This document shows, in pieces, positions 9,902 through 21,232 of a stretch of 64,000 nucleotides of DNA (within the stretch, counting starts at the first letter, position 1; the number at the start of each line of letters is the position of its first letter). The position numbers and the translations under genes are program-made. The notes under the pieces were generated by a model. It did not search any database. It was not told the DNA's origin and saw only the letters and a program-made list of their open reading frames with translations. The stretch comes from Chlorops oryzae (lineage: Eukaryota; Arthropoda; Insecta; Diptera; Chloropidae). The stretch spans positions 71,592,398-71,656,397 of the forward strand of contig CM035808.1 in assembly GCA_020466095.1 (NCBI GenBank). Direction: 5' to 3'.

Positions 9902-10807
9902 CCTTGTACATGCAGACGACGGTCTGTTCCAGGTCCTCCTCCCCGGAAGACAGAAGGGCTTCTTCTTGCTCTGAAGCCAGAGCAAGGTCTAAGAAATCCC
10001 CAACTATTTCGGAGGTCGAGACCGTGCTACATCCGTCATCGGAGTGTAGGACCGCCTCTTTCTCCGCCGGGTCCCCCGTCTGGTCGGGCGTGCCCGTAGT
10101 TCTCTCCGCCGGTGCAGAGGGAGCAGATACTGAGCAGCTTGCCGCGTTGCTCGCTTTGTCGCCCTTGTAGATGCGGAGGGTGGTCGACCCGAAGCCGTAG
10201 TTGACCACACACTTCCTCTCCTGCAATGGCGCAAGGGACCCTTCATATAACACGACGAGTACCTCACGCAAGCTCCCGCTGGGCTCCCCAACCTTCAACA
10301 CCTTCCAATCGTGGGTTGGGAGGTCAAGATTGCTGAGCCTCAGCAGCTGGAGAATCTCCTCCGGCGCCGTTGGCTCCAATGGAAGCCAAGCCTTCGATCT
10401 CGGACGGCTTGGAATCAGGTCCCTTGTAACCGCTTGAAGGTTAGCGCCGGGCCAGACCTCTCCCACTTCGGGGATGGCTAGCTTGTAGAGATCCGCTGAG
10501 CGTTGATCCGCACATGCTATCAATTTAACGTGCCCTTGCTACCAACCTGCATCTCTGCAGACTGGTGAAGGGCGTTCCGAGCTTTGTTGCCCGTGGAAAT
10601 GGTGCCGGCCGCGTCCCCAGTCTTCTCATGAGCCGGCTTATTTGCCGAGGAACCTGCTGAACCGAGGGGCGCTTGGGCAGGGGTGGCATCAGTGCTAGGC
10701 TCATTTGCCTTGGCATTGGTGCTCCTCGAAGACGAGGCAGCGTCGCTGCCCTTTACCGGTGTGGTGCGGGAAACAGCGCTTTGCCTCATGATTTGAGTGC
10801 GGACCAT
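9879..10807 (-). pseudogene. LOA-like LINE ORF1
   Basis: Two frames, 10,520-10,807 (Ser/Thr/Ala-rich N-terminus beginning MVRTQIMRQSAV) and 9879-10,523, meet at about 10,520 and appear to be one frameshifted gene. The second part contains CADQRSADLYKLAIPEVG and PRSKAWLPLEP, which recall the DUF4780-type domain of LOA ORF1 proteins; this is from memory and not searched. An acidic Ser/Glu-rich tail ends the protein. No zinc knuckle is seen. The stop lies inside the start of ORF2 (ATG at 9899-9901), so the two genes overlap by about 23 bases. Confidence 0.7.
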
Positions 10808-11610
10808 CCTGCCCTTAGGGTGTGGAGGGCCCGATTTTTAATGCCGCTAGGCGCAGCTTTGTGTTGTCCCCCCGATGGGTTGGACATATTTGGATTTATA
10901 CCCATCCCAAGAGAGTTGGGTTTGAGTCCCCCTGAAGGGTTGGACTCGGAAGTTGTTGTTTTGTTTTTTGATTTGTGTCCATTCTATATGGGCCCCAACT
11001 CAAAGCCGCTATCACCACTTGTTGTGAAGTCGCCTTAATGGTCCCATGGTTATCTATGCAAGCAGGGAGGCGATACGAGGGTTGGCACACGCCCTTATGG
11101 GGTCGTGTGCTCAGAGCCAAACCAGCGCTAATTACGACATAGTCAACTAAACCTACACCACCAACTTAATGGCGACAAGCTCTGAACGTACTTTGAGACC
11201 TAGCCAGGGTTTTAGTGGGGCGGAAGATAGCTGAGGCATTGGCGCAAGAGCCATTTCAGTGGGATTTCACTCCCCTTATTCAGGTCTTGCAATACCCAGC
11301 CACCAGCTCCGTGGCGTCAAAACCAATCGTTCCGGGTCGTGCCGTTTGATGCGTTCCAGCTGCTGTAACAGTAGCTGAAACGCATCGGGGATTGTTAACA
11401 GTTTTCTCTGGCATGAATTGATTCGTCTACATGCTTGACCATGGGGCCTTGTTCCCGAAAGTTTCCCTGATTACTTTTAGCTTCGGTGCTCCTCTACGAC
11501 CTTACCGGTATGGGTGGCCCTATCCGGCATCGCTCGGAGATTCATCACACGTACTGGCCCCCCTCACCACGACGAGGTAGTAATCGCGAGGGAGATTAGG
11601 GCAATGACTG
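10808..11610 (-). other. GC-rich 5' leader of the LOA-like LINE
   Basis: A non-coding stretch clearly richer in GC than the DNA on its right, without a convincing reading frame. Position upstream of ORF1 on the minus strand suggests the element's 5' UTR with its internal promoter. The left-to-right drop to AT-rich sequence near 11,610 is taken as the 5' end; no target duplication was found. Confidence 0.55.
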
Positions 11611-12282
11611 CCGGCAATTTTTATAAAATTTTCGTGTTAAGTTGCCCTACCTTTTACACGTATGAAAAACTTGCCCGGCAATTTTTATTTTCTCTTACCT
11701 GTTTTTGACGTTTGCCCCGTTCGTGCAGGGTTGGTTTTCATAATACATTAATAAAATATAATTATGCATCCCTGATCTATGTTTAATTTTAAGAACATTT
11801 TATATCTACATAAAAAAAAACTTAAATCACTGAGTTCATTTCATAAAAAAAAAATACTAAAAAATATATAAAAATAAAAAATAAATAAAAATAAAAAATA
11901 AATAAAAATAACAAAATTAGCTAAAAATCAATCCTAAAAGTTTTTAATTTAATATTTCCCGAACAAATTCTCCGTCTTAACACGCCGAAAGAAGAAAGCG
12001 AATAAAGCAAATGTCAAAAATCTGCTAGCAGCCAACTTCATGTTTGACACAACGAAAGAGAGCAAAAAGAAATTGCCCAGTACGGGCAATTCTAAAATGA
12101 GAAATTTTTCTCTACCCCGCGCTTCGTCTCGCCTATGAAAAAAAAATTGCAGACAATAATTGCCCTAATGTAAAAGCGCACATAAAATTCCAAAAGTTTG
12201 TAAAAGGGGGTGTGGCAAAGGGGCGGTTAAATAAAGAAACTGAACAAATGTCGGTATATGGGGCTCTTATAGCCTTAAAAAC
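11611..12282. other. AT-rich intergenic stretch, no gene seen
   Basis: Mostly A/T with runs of ATAAA. The words TTGCCC and GGGCAA recur around 11,645-11,680 and 12,075-12,165 in opposite orientations, which could be the remains of a small inverted-repeat element, but I could not delimit one. Confidence 0.5.
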
Positions 12283-12290
12283 CTCTAGAA

Positions 12291-12670
12291 CAGTGATTGC
12301 CAAACCCACACAACGATACTTCTTCGTATTTTAATGGTACGATGGGCATACACTGAGCGAAATTCTCCAGTCAAAACAAAATTGCGGACCGCATATTGCA
12401 GTGGGATAATAATATTAATCTAAACTTTTTATTGATTTTCAAGGAACTAACAAAACTTGGACATTAGATAAGACGTTGACTTTCGAAAATATAAACATAC
12501 TTCTACTTCAAATAAAAGCAAGAAATTTCTAAATATTTAATTTGTTTTTTGACACATACCTCCAAATAATGTACACATTAAAATCAATATTTTATTGTTG
12601 TTATGTCTTCGCACGCATAGGCGACCTTACAAAACTGCGTTGCTCGCGGGCATTCACCTGGCGATCACTG
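12291..12670. mobile_element. 380-bp non-autonomous hAT element
   Basis: An exact 8-bp target duplication CTCTAGAA lies at 12,283-12,290 and 12,671-12,678. The ends are CAGTGATTGCCA and the reverse complement of CAGTGATCGCCA, matching 11 of 12. An 8-bp duplication with CAGTG ends is typical of hAT transposons. No transposase frame is present inside. Confidence 0.88.
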
Positions 12671-12822
12671 CTCTAGAATATTCATTCTTAATGGTCCTGT
12701 TTTTTGGGCGCAGTTTAGAAATTATTTAAACATACAGTAGTTTCGCTATATGAGAAACTCGTAGGAATCTCAGTGCACCAAGTCCAATTACATTAAACTC
12801 TGCACAAAAATTTTTGTATATA

Positions 12823-13053
12823 CACTCCCGCTCATTTGAATAGGTTTGAAATATTTTTCATGTATAAGCATATCTCGTTCAGGATGTGTTTCAATTATAT
12901 GGTCTTTCTGTATGTGTATTGAGAGGTCAATCATTTATCAACAACTGTGAAAAAAATCATAACATAATGACCACCCGTTTAGATGATATGGTTACTTTTG
13001 TAAAAAATTACAAAAAAATCTTTCAATTTTTCGGCTCATTTGAATAGGTTCAT
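12823..13053 (+). repeat. Left terminal inverted repeat of the Tc1 element
   Basis: 231 bp; outer direct repeat at about 12,830-12,847 and inner one at about 13,033-13,050, the presumed transposase binding sites. Confidence 0.92.
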
Positions 13054-13144
13054 CAGAAATAAAAATAAAATAAATATTTAAATATCAAATTTTTTTATGA
13101 TTTTTTATTTTAATATTGTTAATTGAACATATTTTAAAGCACTA

Positions 13145-14114
13145 CTAGTGCGTGGATCCTCCATGTTTTGAAATTGTTTCAAATACTTGCTGTGGAATAG
13201 ATTCGTATAACTTTTGCAGAAAGTTAAGCGAAATTTCTGCCCAAGCTTTTTGAATACCTTCTTTGAGGAGCTCTGTGGTTTCATATTGCTTTCCCGAGTC
13301 ATAAACTTTTCGTGCAAGTAAGCCCCAAACGTTTTCTATGATGTTGAGGTCTGGAGACTATGGAGGCCAGTTTATTAACTGGATACCTTGGCTCTTAATC
13401 CACTCCTTGACAACTTTAGCAGTATGATTGGGTGCATTATCATGCTGGAATCTCCAAGACAATGGTCCAAAAATTTCAGAAATGTTAAGAAAAGCATTCT
13501 GAATCACATTTTTATAGCTAATTCCGTTCTAGAAGTAAGAAAATGTAGTTCGATAGTTCTATAATAGGAAATGGCACCACACACCATTACACTGCGACTC
13601 AGGTACTGCTCTTCCTTACGCAAGTCATGGAAGTAATAGTTATGCCCATCTGGTCCTTCCAGATTGAAATTTTTTTCGTCGGAAAATACAACGTTTTTCC
13701 ATTGGTTATCCCAAGACATGTGTTGTCGATAAAAATGCATCCGTGCTTCCTTACGAGCTACGTTAAGTGGTGTTTTTTTTTAAGTTTGAGCCTCTTTAAA
13801 TGTTTAGCAGCCTGTATGACGCGTTTAACGGTTGCTAAGCTAGCTTTAACACGCGTAATTTCTTTAATTTTTGCAGCACTGTGATGAGAATTCGACGCCT
13901 TCCTTTGGATAAGTCTTCTTTCTGCGGCAGTTGTAGCTTTATGAGTTCTTTCGTTCATGTTTTTTCCATAATTAGACTCATTCCTTAAAATCCTGCTTAC
14001 TACATTTTGGCTTCGTCCAATTATTGCGGCAATATTTGCGTGAATTAAACCACTTTCCTTATAAGCTTGGATTTTGCCTTTTTCTGCTTCAGTCAAGACT
14101 TTTCCGCATCCCAT
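13145..14114 (-). pseudogene. Tc1-family transposase
   Basis: The N-terminal paired-like helix-turn-helix region is intact at 13,758-14,114 (MGCGKVLTEAEKGKIQAYK, IGRSQNVVSRIL). The catalytic core follows after a frameshift near 13,745: the first Asp in VVFSDEKNFNLEGPDG (13,504-13,740), the second Asp in QHDNAPNHT (near 13,440) and the Glu in SPDLNIIENVW (near 13,340). There are 34 residues between the second Asp and the Glu, i.e. DD34E. An in-frame TAG precedes SPDLN. Total length, about 320 residues, is normal for Tc1 transposases. Frameshifts and the stop make it inactive. Confidence 0.92.
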
Positions 14115-14213
14115 TTTTGTTTTTTTTCATAAATTGTCAAAGTGTTGTAACGAAATTTTGATAAATGTTAACGGTCTTTAAGCGCCCCTCACACTAAATT
14201 AAAAATAACGCTT

Positions 14214-14444
14214 ATGAACCTATTCAAATGAGCCGAAAAATTGAAAGATTTTTTTGTAATTTTTTACAAAAGTAACCATATCATCTAAACGGGTGGTCAT
14301 TATGTTATGATTTTTTCCACAGTTGTTGGTAAATGATTGACCTCTCAATACACATACAGAAAGACCATATAATTGAAACACATCCTGAACGAGATATGCT
14401 TATACATGAAAAATATTTCAAACCTATTCAAATGAGCGGGAGTG
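14214..14444 (-). repeat. Right terminal inverted repeat of the Tc1 element
   Basis: Mirror copy of the left repeat with the same inner and outer direct repeats. Small differences (for example CTGTGG against CTGTGA) show modest divergence after insertion. Confidence 0.92.
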
Positions 14445-14446
14445 TA

Positions 14447-15099
14447 AGAAACTTCTATATAAGAAAACCCCGCCTTTAAGAAACTGTTTACCAAAACCAA
14501 AAACTCTTTGTATGGAAAAATTTTTTATATAAGATATGATTTTATATAAGGGCCAAAACACGTCAAGTGTACCACCGGCCAAATTTTTTCTCCCCGATTT
14601 GGATGAAACTTGGTACAGTTGTTAAGATGTAAGAGTACGTTAAATGTTCAAAAAAAGAGTAAATTTTAATCACAGGTTGCCGAGATTCAGGGTGTCAAAG
14701 TTTAGATTTTTGCTTCGAGGAACATATTTCATTGAATTACAATGGGGCTAAAAACGCCTCGCTTCAAAAATTTTTCGAATGTTTGTTAAAAAAAATTTTC
14801 TGAACTTTTCGAAAACAATACTTTAAAAAAATTTTCGATAACGGTAAATGAGAAAAATTTGGCATTTTAGTTTAATTTCTTGATTTTCTAGGAGAGACGT
14901 CATATTTTTATTTTGAGCTTAGTGGTTATTGAGGGAAATATGCTAGGTAAGCATCTTCAAAGGTGTATTTGGACCACTAATCACGGTCCGCCCATTCTGA
15001 TTTATGCATCATTTTAAAGGGGAAGAACTAAGCTTTATTTCAAAATTAAAAAATAAAAATAAAAATGTTTCAAATGTTAGAAAATAGGTCTAATTTTTT

Positions 15100-15132
<33 letters not shown>

Positions 15133-17300
15133 GCAATTTTTAACATAAGTAAAAATAGAAAATAATAATTATACTTCAATTTTTAAATTAAAATTGCATA
15201 TAAAAGTTTCAAAATAAATGTCATAAATATTTTCGATCCCTGCATTTCATGGTTTAAGCAATTTTTGCTTGCTCTGTTTATACAAAATTAACTTTGTACT
15301 TGACACAGTGTATGTACATATATTTAACGTCCAAAAAGTATAACGTTTAATTGTTCTTTTCAAAAAATTAATATGCATAATTTATATGGGTGCGGGAAAA
15401 AACTGCAAGAAATTTTGTGAGAGTTTTCTCTGGTCTTATATTTTAATCTGCATAATGCTTATGAGAATTTTAGTTCGGATTAATGTAACCAAAGACTGTA
15501 TAACTACTAAGATGTCCAAGGCTGCAATTATAATGAAGCTAAATCGTAGTCTGTCGTGTGTTTGTTGTCATTTTTTGTTGCGGAAATACAAAAAACACAC
15601 AACAGCTTCACACTAACTGCAGCCTAACGATCATACAAACAGCGACACGCATATTTTCAAAATTTTGATAGAGTATGCAGGGGGGTGAAAATATTTTGTT
15701 GCTCTGAAATTTTCTTTAAAAATACAGGATTCAGAAGTTTGTCTTTGTTTTTCAAATTTGTTTGTTCACATATCCAAAGAGTTTGTAATGCTAAAATAGG
15801 ATATAATGTACTCGTTCGTTGCTTTTAAATATCAAACACTGAAAGCATGAAATCGAGAAAAGAAAGACAACGTTCTTTATGAAGACAACGCACACGCTAG
15901 GAATACGTATAAACGATCACGGAAAGAACAAAACAATCGGACATCTCCCCTCAAGACATTAAGAAGCGTTTTTTATTTTGATTGTTTTTCGGTAGTACCC
16001 GCTTGTCTATATGCGCTTGTCTGTCGATTGCGTGACATGTGTGAATTTGTGTGTGCGCCCTTAGCCATACGTAAATTTGTATTTGGTCGTTTGGATATTT
16101 TCTTGTCTTGCTTGTGAAGAGATGATTGAGACGTTCTCATGAGAGCGAACTCTCTGCTCTAAACCGGCTTGAAATTTTGTGTATTGGAGTGTTTTTGTAT
16201 GTCGCGTAAATTGAAAGATGAACATGTTGAACGTACATATACACGGGCGTCATTTTTTCGATTTTTGAGCTTCCTATCATCAATTTAATTGACGTTATCA
16301 CGTCAAAAATTATATTGAGCGGGTTTAATAACATTTTTTGAAGGCCCTAAATGGACCTTAATACACCAAGCAGTTAAAAACAATGAGTAATAAGGCTTTT
16401 CACAGCAATGGGCAGCAAGGTAACAAAAGTGTTATCGATAATGGCTAATATTTCCAATTGAATATACATACAACGTTGAGTTTTAAAAATATTATGTTAT
16501 ATTAGTACAGCTGTGAAGAGTATTTATGTTAACTTTTGATCTCAAACAACATTTTAATGAAATCAAATAATAATTTTATCTTTTTCTTTATTATTTTCTA
16601 ATATGGCCAAAAAGGGCAATTTATAAGATGTCCAAATAAATACTTTTAAACACTTTTTTGTACTTTTATTTTCGGATTTAGAAAAGGTTAAACAAAATTG
16701 TTTAACATAAAAACTCCCTCTAAGATTAAAAATTCCTCGCCTCCAAAAACCGTTAGCATGGCCTGGTTGGGGTCAGTTACCACTGTATATACAGGGGAAA
16801 GTGGGGTAAATCTGACTCGTGTCTAAATATGACCCCAGCTTCTGACGATTTTTTTCCAACCAGTAAAACATATATTATGCTGCTGATTTTTAAGCATATT
16901 TTTCCAAATTTTTAATTCACAGGTAAAACTAAAAATTTAGAAAATTAAAATTTGTATCTAAAAACTATAACTTTTCAAAAAACGCTAATTTCCGAAAACC
17001 GAATTCTTAAGCGTTATCAATCTATTTTCTTCGCAAGAATAAACTTCGGATATTGCTCAATACAATAGGATATGGTTTGAGGACAGCATTTCTCTGGCTT
17101 TAAAAAAAGAGATGGGGGTCATATTAAGAACAACAATTTTCAAACCTTCAAATGTTAGTTTACTGAATGTTTCTAAAATAATCTATATTTAGTAGATTCT
17201 TGATGAAAATGTTATATTGCAAAAACAATATACATACACAATCTGATTCGTACAGTAATAATTTTAAAATTTATTTACCTAAATTTCTAAAGCACTTGTA
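14447..17300. other. AT-rich upstream region, probably intron or flank of CkIIalpha
   Basis: No convincing reading frame on either strand. A 32-base T run lies at about 15,100-15,131. The plausible splice acceptor at 17,310 suggests that at least the right part is an intron in the 5' UTR of the kinase gene; I cannot place the upstream exon. Short repeats such as the inverted GGGGTCATAT/ATATGACCCC pair (about 16,835 and 17,115) are present but not delimited as an element. Confidence 0.45.
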
Positions 17301-17310
17301 TTTCTTTCAG
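17301..17310 (+). other. Splice acceptor before the CkIIalpha coding exon
   Basis: TTTCTTTCAG immediately precedes non-coding sequence that leads to the kinase ATG 122 bases later. It has a good pyrimidine tract and CAG end. It suggests a 5' UTR intron. Confidence 0.7.
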
Positions 17311-17432
17311 GATATTTTGTCCAGACGACAGACTATCGCCACAAATATCAGATTCAAGTATTAAATAACACCAATCTAATTGAAAGAGACTCATCAATAT
17401 TGAAGATCACAACGTGGTTGTAAACTGCGAAA

Positions 17433-18443
17433 ATGACATTACCAAGTGCCGCTCGTGTTTATACTGATGTCAATGCACATAAACCTGATGAGTACTGGGA
17501 CTATGAAAATTATGTTGTCGATTGGGCCAATCAAGAAGACTACCAACTAGTACGTAAGCTTGGCCGAGGTAAATATTCTGAAGTATTCGAAGCGTTTAAT
17601 ATAACAGACAACACAGAATGCGTTGTAAAGATTCTTAAACCAGTTAAAAAGAAGAAGATAAAGCGTGAAATAAAGATCTTAGAAAACCTACGCGGTGGAA
17701 CCAACATAATTACACTGCTGGCTGTTGTGAAAGATCCTGTTTCTCGTACTCCTGCTTTAATTTTTGAGCATGTGAATAACACAGATTTCAAGCAACTTTA
17801 TCAAACACTTACCGACTACGAGATAAGGTTTTACCTTTTTGAATTGCTTAAAGCGCTTGATTACTGCCACAGCATGGGTATTATGCACCGTGACGTTAAA
17901 CCCCATAATGTTATGATTGACCATGAAAATCGTAAGTTACGTCTTATTGACTGGGGCCTTGCTGAATTTTATCATCCTGGACAAGAGTACAACGTACGGG
18001 TAGCTTCGCGCTATTTTAAAGGTCCGGAATTGTTGGTTGACTATCAAATGTATGATTATTCATTGGATATGTGGTCTCTTGGTTGCATGTTGGCTTCCAT
18101 GATATTTCGTAAGGAGCCCTTTTTTCATGGTCACGACAATTATGATCAACTGGTTCGCATTGCTAAAGTCTTAGGTACCGAAGAGTTGTACGCTTATCTC
18201 GATAAATACAATATCGAGTTGGATCCTCGATTTCACGATATCTTACAGCGGCACTCAAGGAAACGGTGGGAACGATTTGTTCATTCAGATAACCAACATC
18301 TAGTATCACCAGAGGCTTTAGATTTTCTGGATAAGCTCTTGCGTTATGATCATGTTGAAAGACTAACCGCACGAGAAGCAATGGCCCATCCCTACTTTTT
18401 ACCAATAGTTAACGGCCAAATAAAATCAAACAGTCAGCAATAG
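17433..18443 (+). CDS. CkIIalpha: Casein kinase II subunit alpha
   Basis: A 336-residue complete Ser/Thr kinase, the same length as the Drosophila protein. Landmarks: glycine loop GRGKYSEVF (44-52), ATP-binding Lys66 in VVKILK, the CK2-specific basic cluster KKKKIKR (72-78), catalytic HRDVKPHN with Asp154, DWG with Asp173 in place of DFG, and [24 protein letters not shown]2 alpha forms a tetramer with two beta subunits and phosphorylates acidic Ser/Thr sites in nucleus and cytoplasm. The reading frame has no intron and no damage, and a splice acceptor lies just upstream, so it reads as a functional gene with introns confined to the 5' UTR. A recent retrocopy is less likely given that acceptor and the absence of a poly(A) tract after the stop. 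It is the only intact host gene recognised here. Confidence 0.98.
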   Translation: MTLPSAARVYTDVNAHKPDEYWDYENYVVDWANQEDYQLVRKLGRGKYSEVFEAFNITDNTECVVKILKPVKKKKIKREIKILENLRGGTNIITLLAVVKDPVSRTPALIFEHVNNTDFKQLYQTLTDYEIRFYLFELLKALDYCHSMGIMHRDVKPHNVMIDHENRKLRLIDWGLAEFYHPGQEYNVRVASRYFKGPELLVDYQMYDYSLDMWSLGCMLASMIFRKEPFFHGHDNYDQLVRIAKVLGTEELYAYLDKYNIELDPRFHDILQRHSRKRWERFVHSDNQHLVSPEALDFLDKLLRYDHVERLTAREAMAHPYFLPIVNGQIKSNSQQ

Positions 18444-18731
18444 AAGAAGGAGCCTTGGAATATTGAAATGGATAAACTCAAACACAATCTGCAGCGATAT
18501 AAGGATTATATTTATTTACAAATATTGCTCATAAACAACAGTCCTTGAATATTCTTTTTAAATTAACAAATTGATAAATTAAGTTTCCTTATTACACACA
18601 TTCTTTCAAAAATAAGTGAATGTAATCTACTTCTCAGTTGTTATTCATTTTAAAAACGCCTTTTATGGAATGAAAGTAAGATTTTTTTGAATACGCTATA
18701 AAGCGGATCTACTTATACTTCTAAAATATTG

Positions 18732-18749
18732 AATAAAAAGGGATAAATA
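18732..18749 (+). terminator. CkIIalpha polyadenylation signals
   Basis: AATAAA at 18,732-18,737 and a further ATAAATAAAA run a few bases on, about 290 bases after the kinase stop codon. They are the first good signals on this strand and give a 3' UTR of roughly 300 bases. Confidence 0.65.
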
Positions 18750-18759
18750 AAAACAACAC

Positions 18760-20155
18760 GCGGGACAAGCTTATCAATTAAAAAATTGCTATATGTAAAA
18801 ACAAAAACATGTTCATTTATTTGAAAAATTATGCTTTTATATTGAACAACTCTTCCCGTCTAGTTTTTTTTTAAACCTCGCCTCACTTTAGGTGTGAAAT
18901 CGTAGTTTTGAAAGTACCGATCGCCTTGAAACCATAGGTAAGATAACAAATTTGAACAGTGTTTGAACAATGTTGAAACATGTCCTCAAGTTATTTCGTA
19001 GAAATAAAAAATTAAGACAATCGCACTATATTTGCGGCGACCACAGTCAATTGAAAATAACAGAGGCGTAAAAAAGCCATTTTTATAGTGGACGATGCTT
19101 AAAAAATAATGATCTATAGTGAAATTGTGGGTTGCTTTCTTAAAATAACAAAGTTTGTTGTATTGTGAAGATACAGAGGTATGTTTATGGTAAAAAAATC
19201 AAAAGCAAATTTTTTTTTCTTGGAAGGCCTATGAAGGCCCACCATAAAAAATTCAACAACGGTCATTAAGAAACCTTATATTGAGTTGCTCTGAGGTCAA
19301 AAGACGGCAACTATACCTTTTTTTTTGCTTAAATAGCGTTTAATCTTTAATTCTTAATCAAAAACAGGTTAGAAACATTCGTTAAGTTTTTTTTTAAATA
19401 AACGAATTTTGTCTGATATTTTAATTTTTTTTACTAGCTTTTACAATATAAATTAACATAAAAGGCTTTCAAAAGTAATGAATGCAAGTTTGGGTTCATT
19501 ATCTCAAATAAGGAGTAAGTGGGCCTTTTAAGGTACACATGTTCCTCGTAAGGCCCAAAATGACGTTTTTTTAAATCGCATTTTAGGAGCTTTTCCGATA
19601 ATGATTTTTGGTAGAATTTTTTGTTTTTCTATAGAAAATTTATCAAATAAAACAACACAAAAACAATCGGGTTTCTATCATCAATACTTTGTACGCTGTA
19701 ATCGAAAAGGTGTTAGGTGGGCCTTACGTGGTACACTTACCTTATAATAAAATGTAATAAAGATATATTCGGGCCTATTACGGTAGTCGTTGCACAGTGG
19801 AAGATTTTACCAATCTAGGAGGACTTAATTTAATTGCAACCAAAGTTTAAAAGCTATAGCTTTGAAATTTGGTATGTAAACTTTTATTATGAATGCGGAG
19901 GTTCACACAAAATTTTAGACATCGGATAAAAACTTCTTCGAGCCCCATATAAACTCACCCTCTTCTTAGTAGATGCACGACCAAATTTGAGTTTTTTCAA
20001 CTAAAGCGAGAGCGCTATAAATTTCATTGCCATTATCAAATTATGAAAAAGAAAAAAAACCAAATTAATAAAAATTATTTTAAAAAAATGTTGTTGCCAG
20101 GGTTCGTTTACTAATTAACAAAAAAGAAATAAACAACAATTGTAAATTTAACAAT
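18760..20155. other. AT-rich intergenic stretch, no gene seen
   Basis: No supported reading frame. The phrase GGGCCTT/AAGGCCC recurs around 19,225, 19,515, 19,550 and 19,720 in both orientations, suggesting remnants of dispersed repeats rather than a gene. Confidence 0.45.
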
Positions 20156-20341
20156 TTATTCCGAATCGGAGCTTTCTTCCAACAATGCAAGGACGTCCGT
20201 GGGAATAACTCCCCGCTTAGTTTTTGGAGTTGCACGTAAGCTTGCTATATATGGGTCGGATGAAATAAGAAGTCTGTGTATTAAATCCGTATTAGTGTCA
20301 ACTCGAGATGTTTTTCTGGTAAACGATTCACCGTAAAATCT
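20156..20341 (-). pseudogene. C-terminal fragment of an unidentified transposon-type protein
   Basis: A 61-codon open stretch ends in TSRVDTNTDLIHRLLISSDP, then ATPKTKRGVIPTDVLALL and an acidic Ser/Glu/Asp tail before the stop at 20,156-20,158. The same frame continues upstream through an in-frame TGA (20,342-20,344) with GPFSEEAQESRNKDLR, which looks protein-like. AATAAA on the minus strand overlaps the stop. The SEEAQESRNKD and LLISSDP words feel familiar from arthropod transposon proteins, but I cannot name the family. It is a remnant with no visible start. Confidence 0.45.
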
Positions 20342-20599
20342 TCATCTCAAATCTTTATTTCTTGATTCTTGCGCCTCTTCTGAAAACGGTCCGATGGGGA
20401 GAATGCAGGAAGAGATCAAATCCTTTCCATATAGTTAGTAGTAGTAGTAGCATAGTTAGTGGCATGTTGCAAATTATATACAAATTAGAATTGTGCGGAA
20501 TCTTTCTATAAGATGTAAATTTATGCCTGTAATTTCTTTTTGGTTTTTGGGCTTCAAGAATGGCTTTTTGGGTCACACTAAGTTCCACATTAGCCTGGG

Positions 20600-20855
20600 T
20601 ATATTCTCATTAATGTGACAAAAGTCAGGTACGTCCGATACGTTTAATTGACCGCCGTCACTCTAAGTTCACTTATAGCTCCTCTCCACCGCCGTCAGAC
20701 GTAGTACTGGATATCGAGCCACTGCGACCGACGTCAAATTGATTAGTAATGAACCGTTACTGTCTCGACCAAGGCAGCGAGATCGGAATAACGCTGGCAA
20801 AGCACCGACAGATTACAAGTTTATTCAACCGTAGTCACCCAGCGGAAAAAACGGT
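20600..20855 (+). other. GC-richer island ending in a strong splice-donor-like site
   Basis: This patch is visibly richer in GC than its surroundings and ends in AACG|GTAAGTGC at about 20,852-20,860. A short frame opens at ATG 20,749 (MNRYCLDQGSEIG) and stays open into the donor. It could be a first exon of a host gene or transposon running right, or chance. No downstream acceptor was tied to it. Confidence 0.25.
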
Positions 20856-21232
20856 AAGTGCTGAAATTTTTCTTTCATTATTTCGTCTTGGAATATTGAA
20901 CGAATGATTTCTTGCATGATAAAGTAATGGAGAGTTTGTTGCAATAGGTAATGCCTTACCGATTTCCCTTACCTTGTAAGCGAAAACTTCAGGATGTCAA
21001 AGTGTTTTTGTCTAGAAAGATTGGCTTACATATCAATGCATAAAGTAAGGCTTACCGTTTTGCGTACGCCGTATGGTAAACGTTCGGCTATAGATACAAA
21101 ATTATCTGAATACTGAATTTCTGCCCTACATGGTAAGCGAAATCGGTAATGCCTGAATTTCCGATTACATCGCTGTGTTAAAATTCAGGCATTACGTAAG
21201 GGGTGGCTCGCATGAATTTCTTGTAGAAAAAT

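Larger units (their letters stand above)
6781..11610 (-). mobile_element. LOA-like LINE, full-span but decayed
   Basis: Reading right to left: a GC-rich leader (about 10,808-11,610), ORF1 (10,807 to 9879 with a frameshift), ORF2 with endonuclease, reverse transcriptase and RNase H (9901 to about 6830), and a poly(A) tail at 6739-6780. RNase H after the RT, together with an endonuclease opening with VVQINLNHSKAA, points to the LOA (Loa/Bilbo/Baggins) group. ORF2 is split into at least six frames by frameshifts and stops, so the copy is dead. A piggyBac-type MITE interrupts its RNase H. Confidence 0.85.
12823..14444 (-). mobile_element. Tc1-family transposon with long IR/DR ends, inactive
   Basis: TA duplications at 12,821-12,822 and 14,445-14,446 bracket a 1,622-bp element with 231-bp terminal inverted repeats (12,823-13,053 and 14,214-14,444) that differ at only a few bases. 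Each repeat carries two direct copies of GCTCATTTGAATAGGTT, one at its outer end and one at its inner end, the IR/DR arrangement of Tc1 transposons such as Minos and Sleeping Beauty. The single gene inside is broken. Confidence 0.95.

Noticed and set aside
13105..13317. Separate small protein at the left end of the Tc1 element
   Set aside because: It is another frame of the transposase C-terminus.
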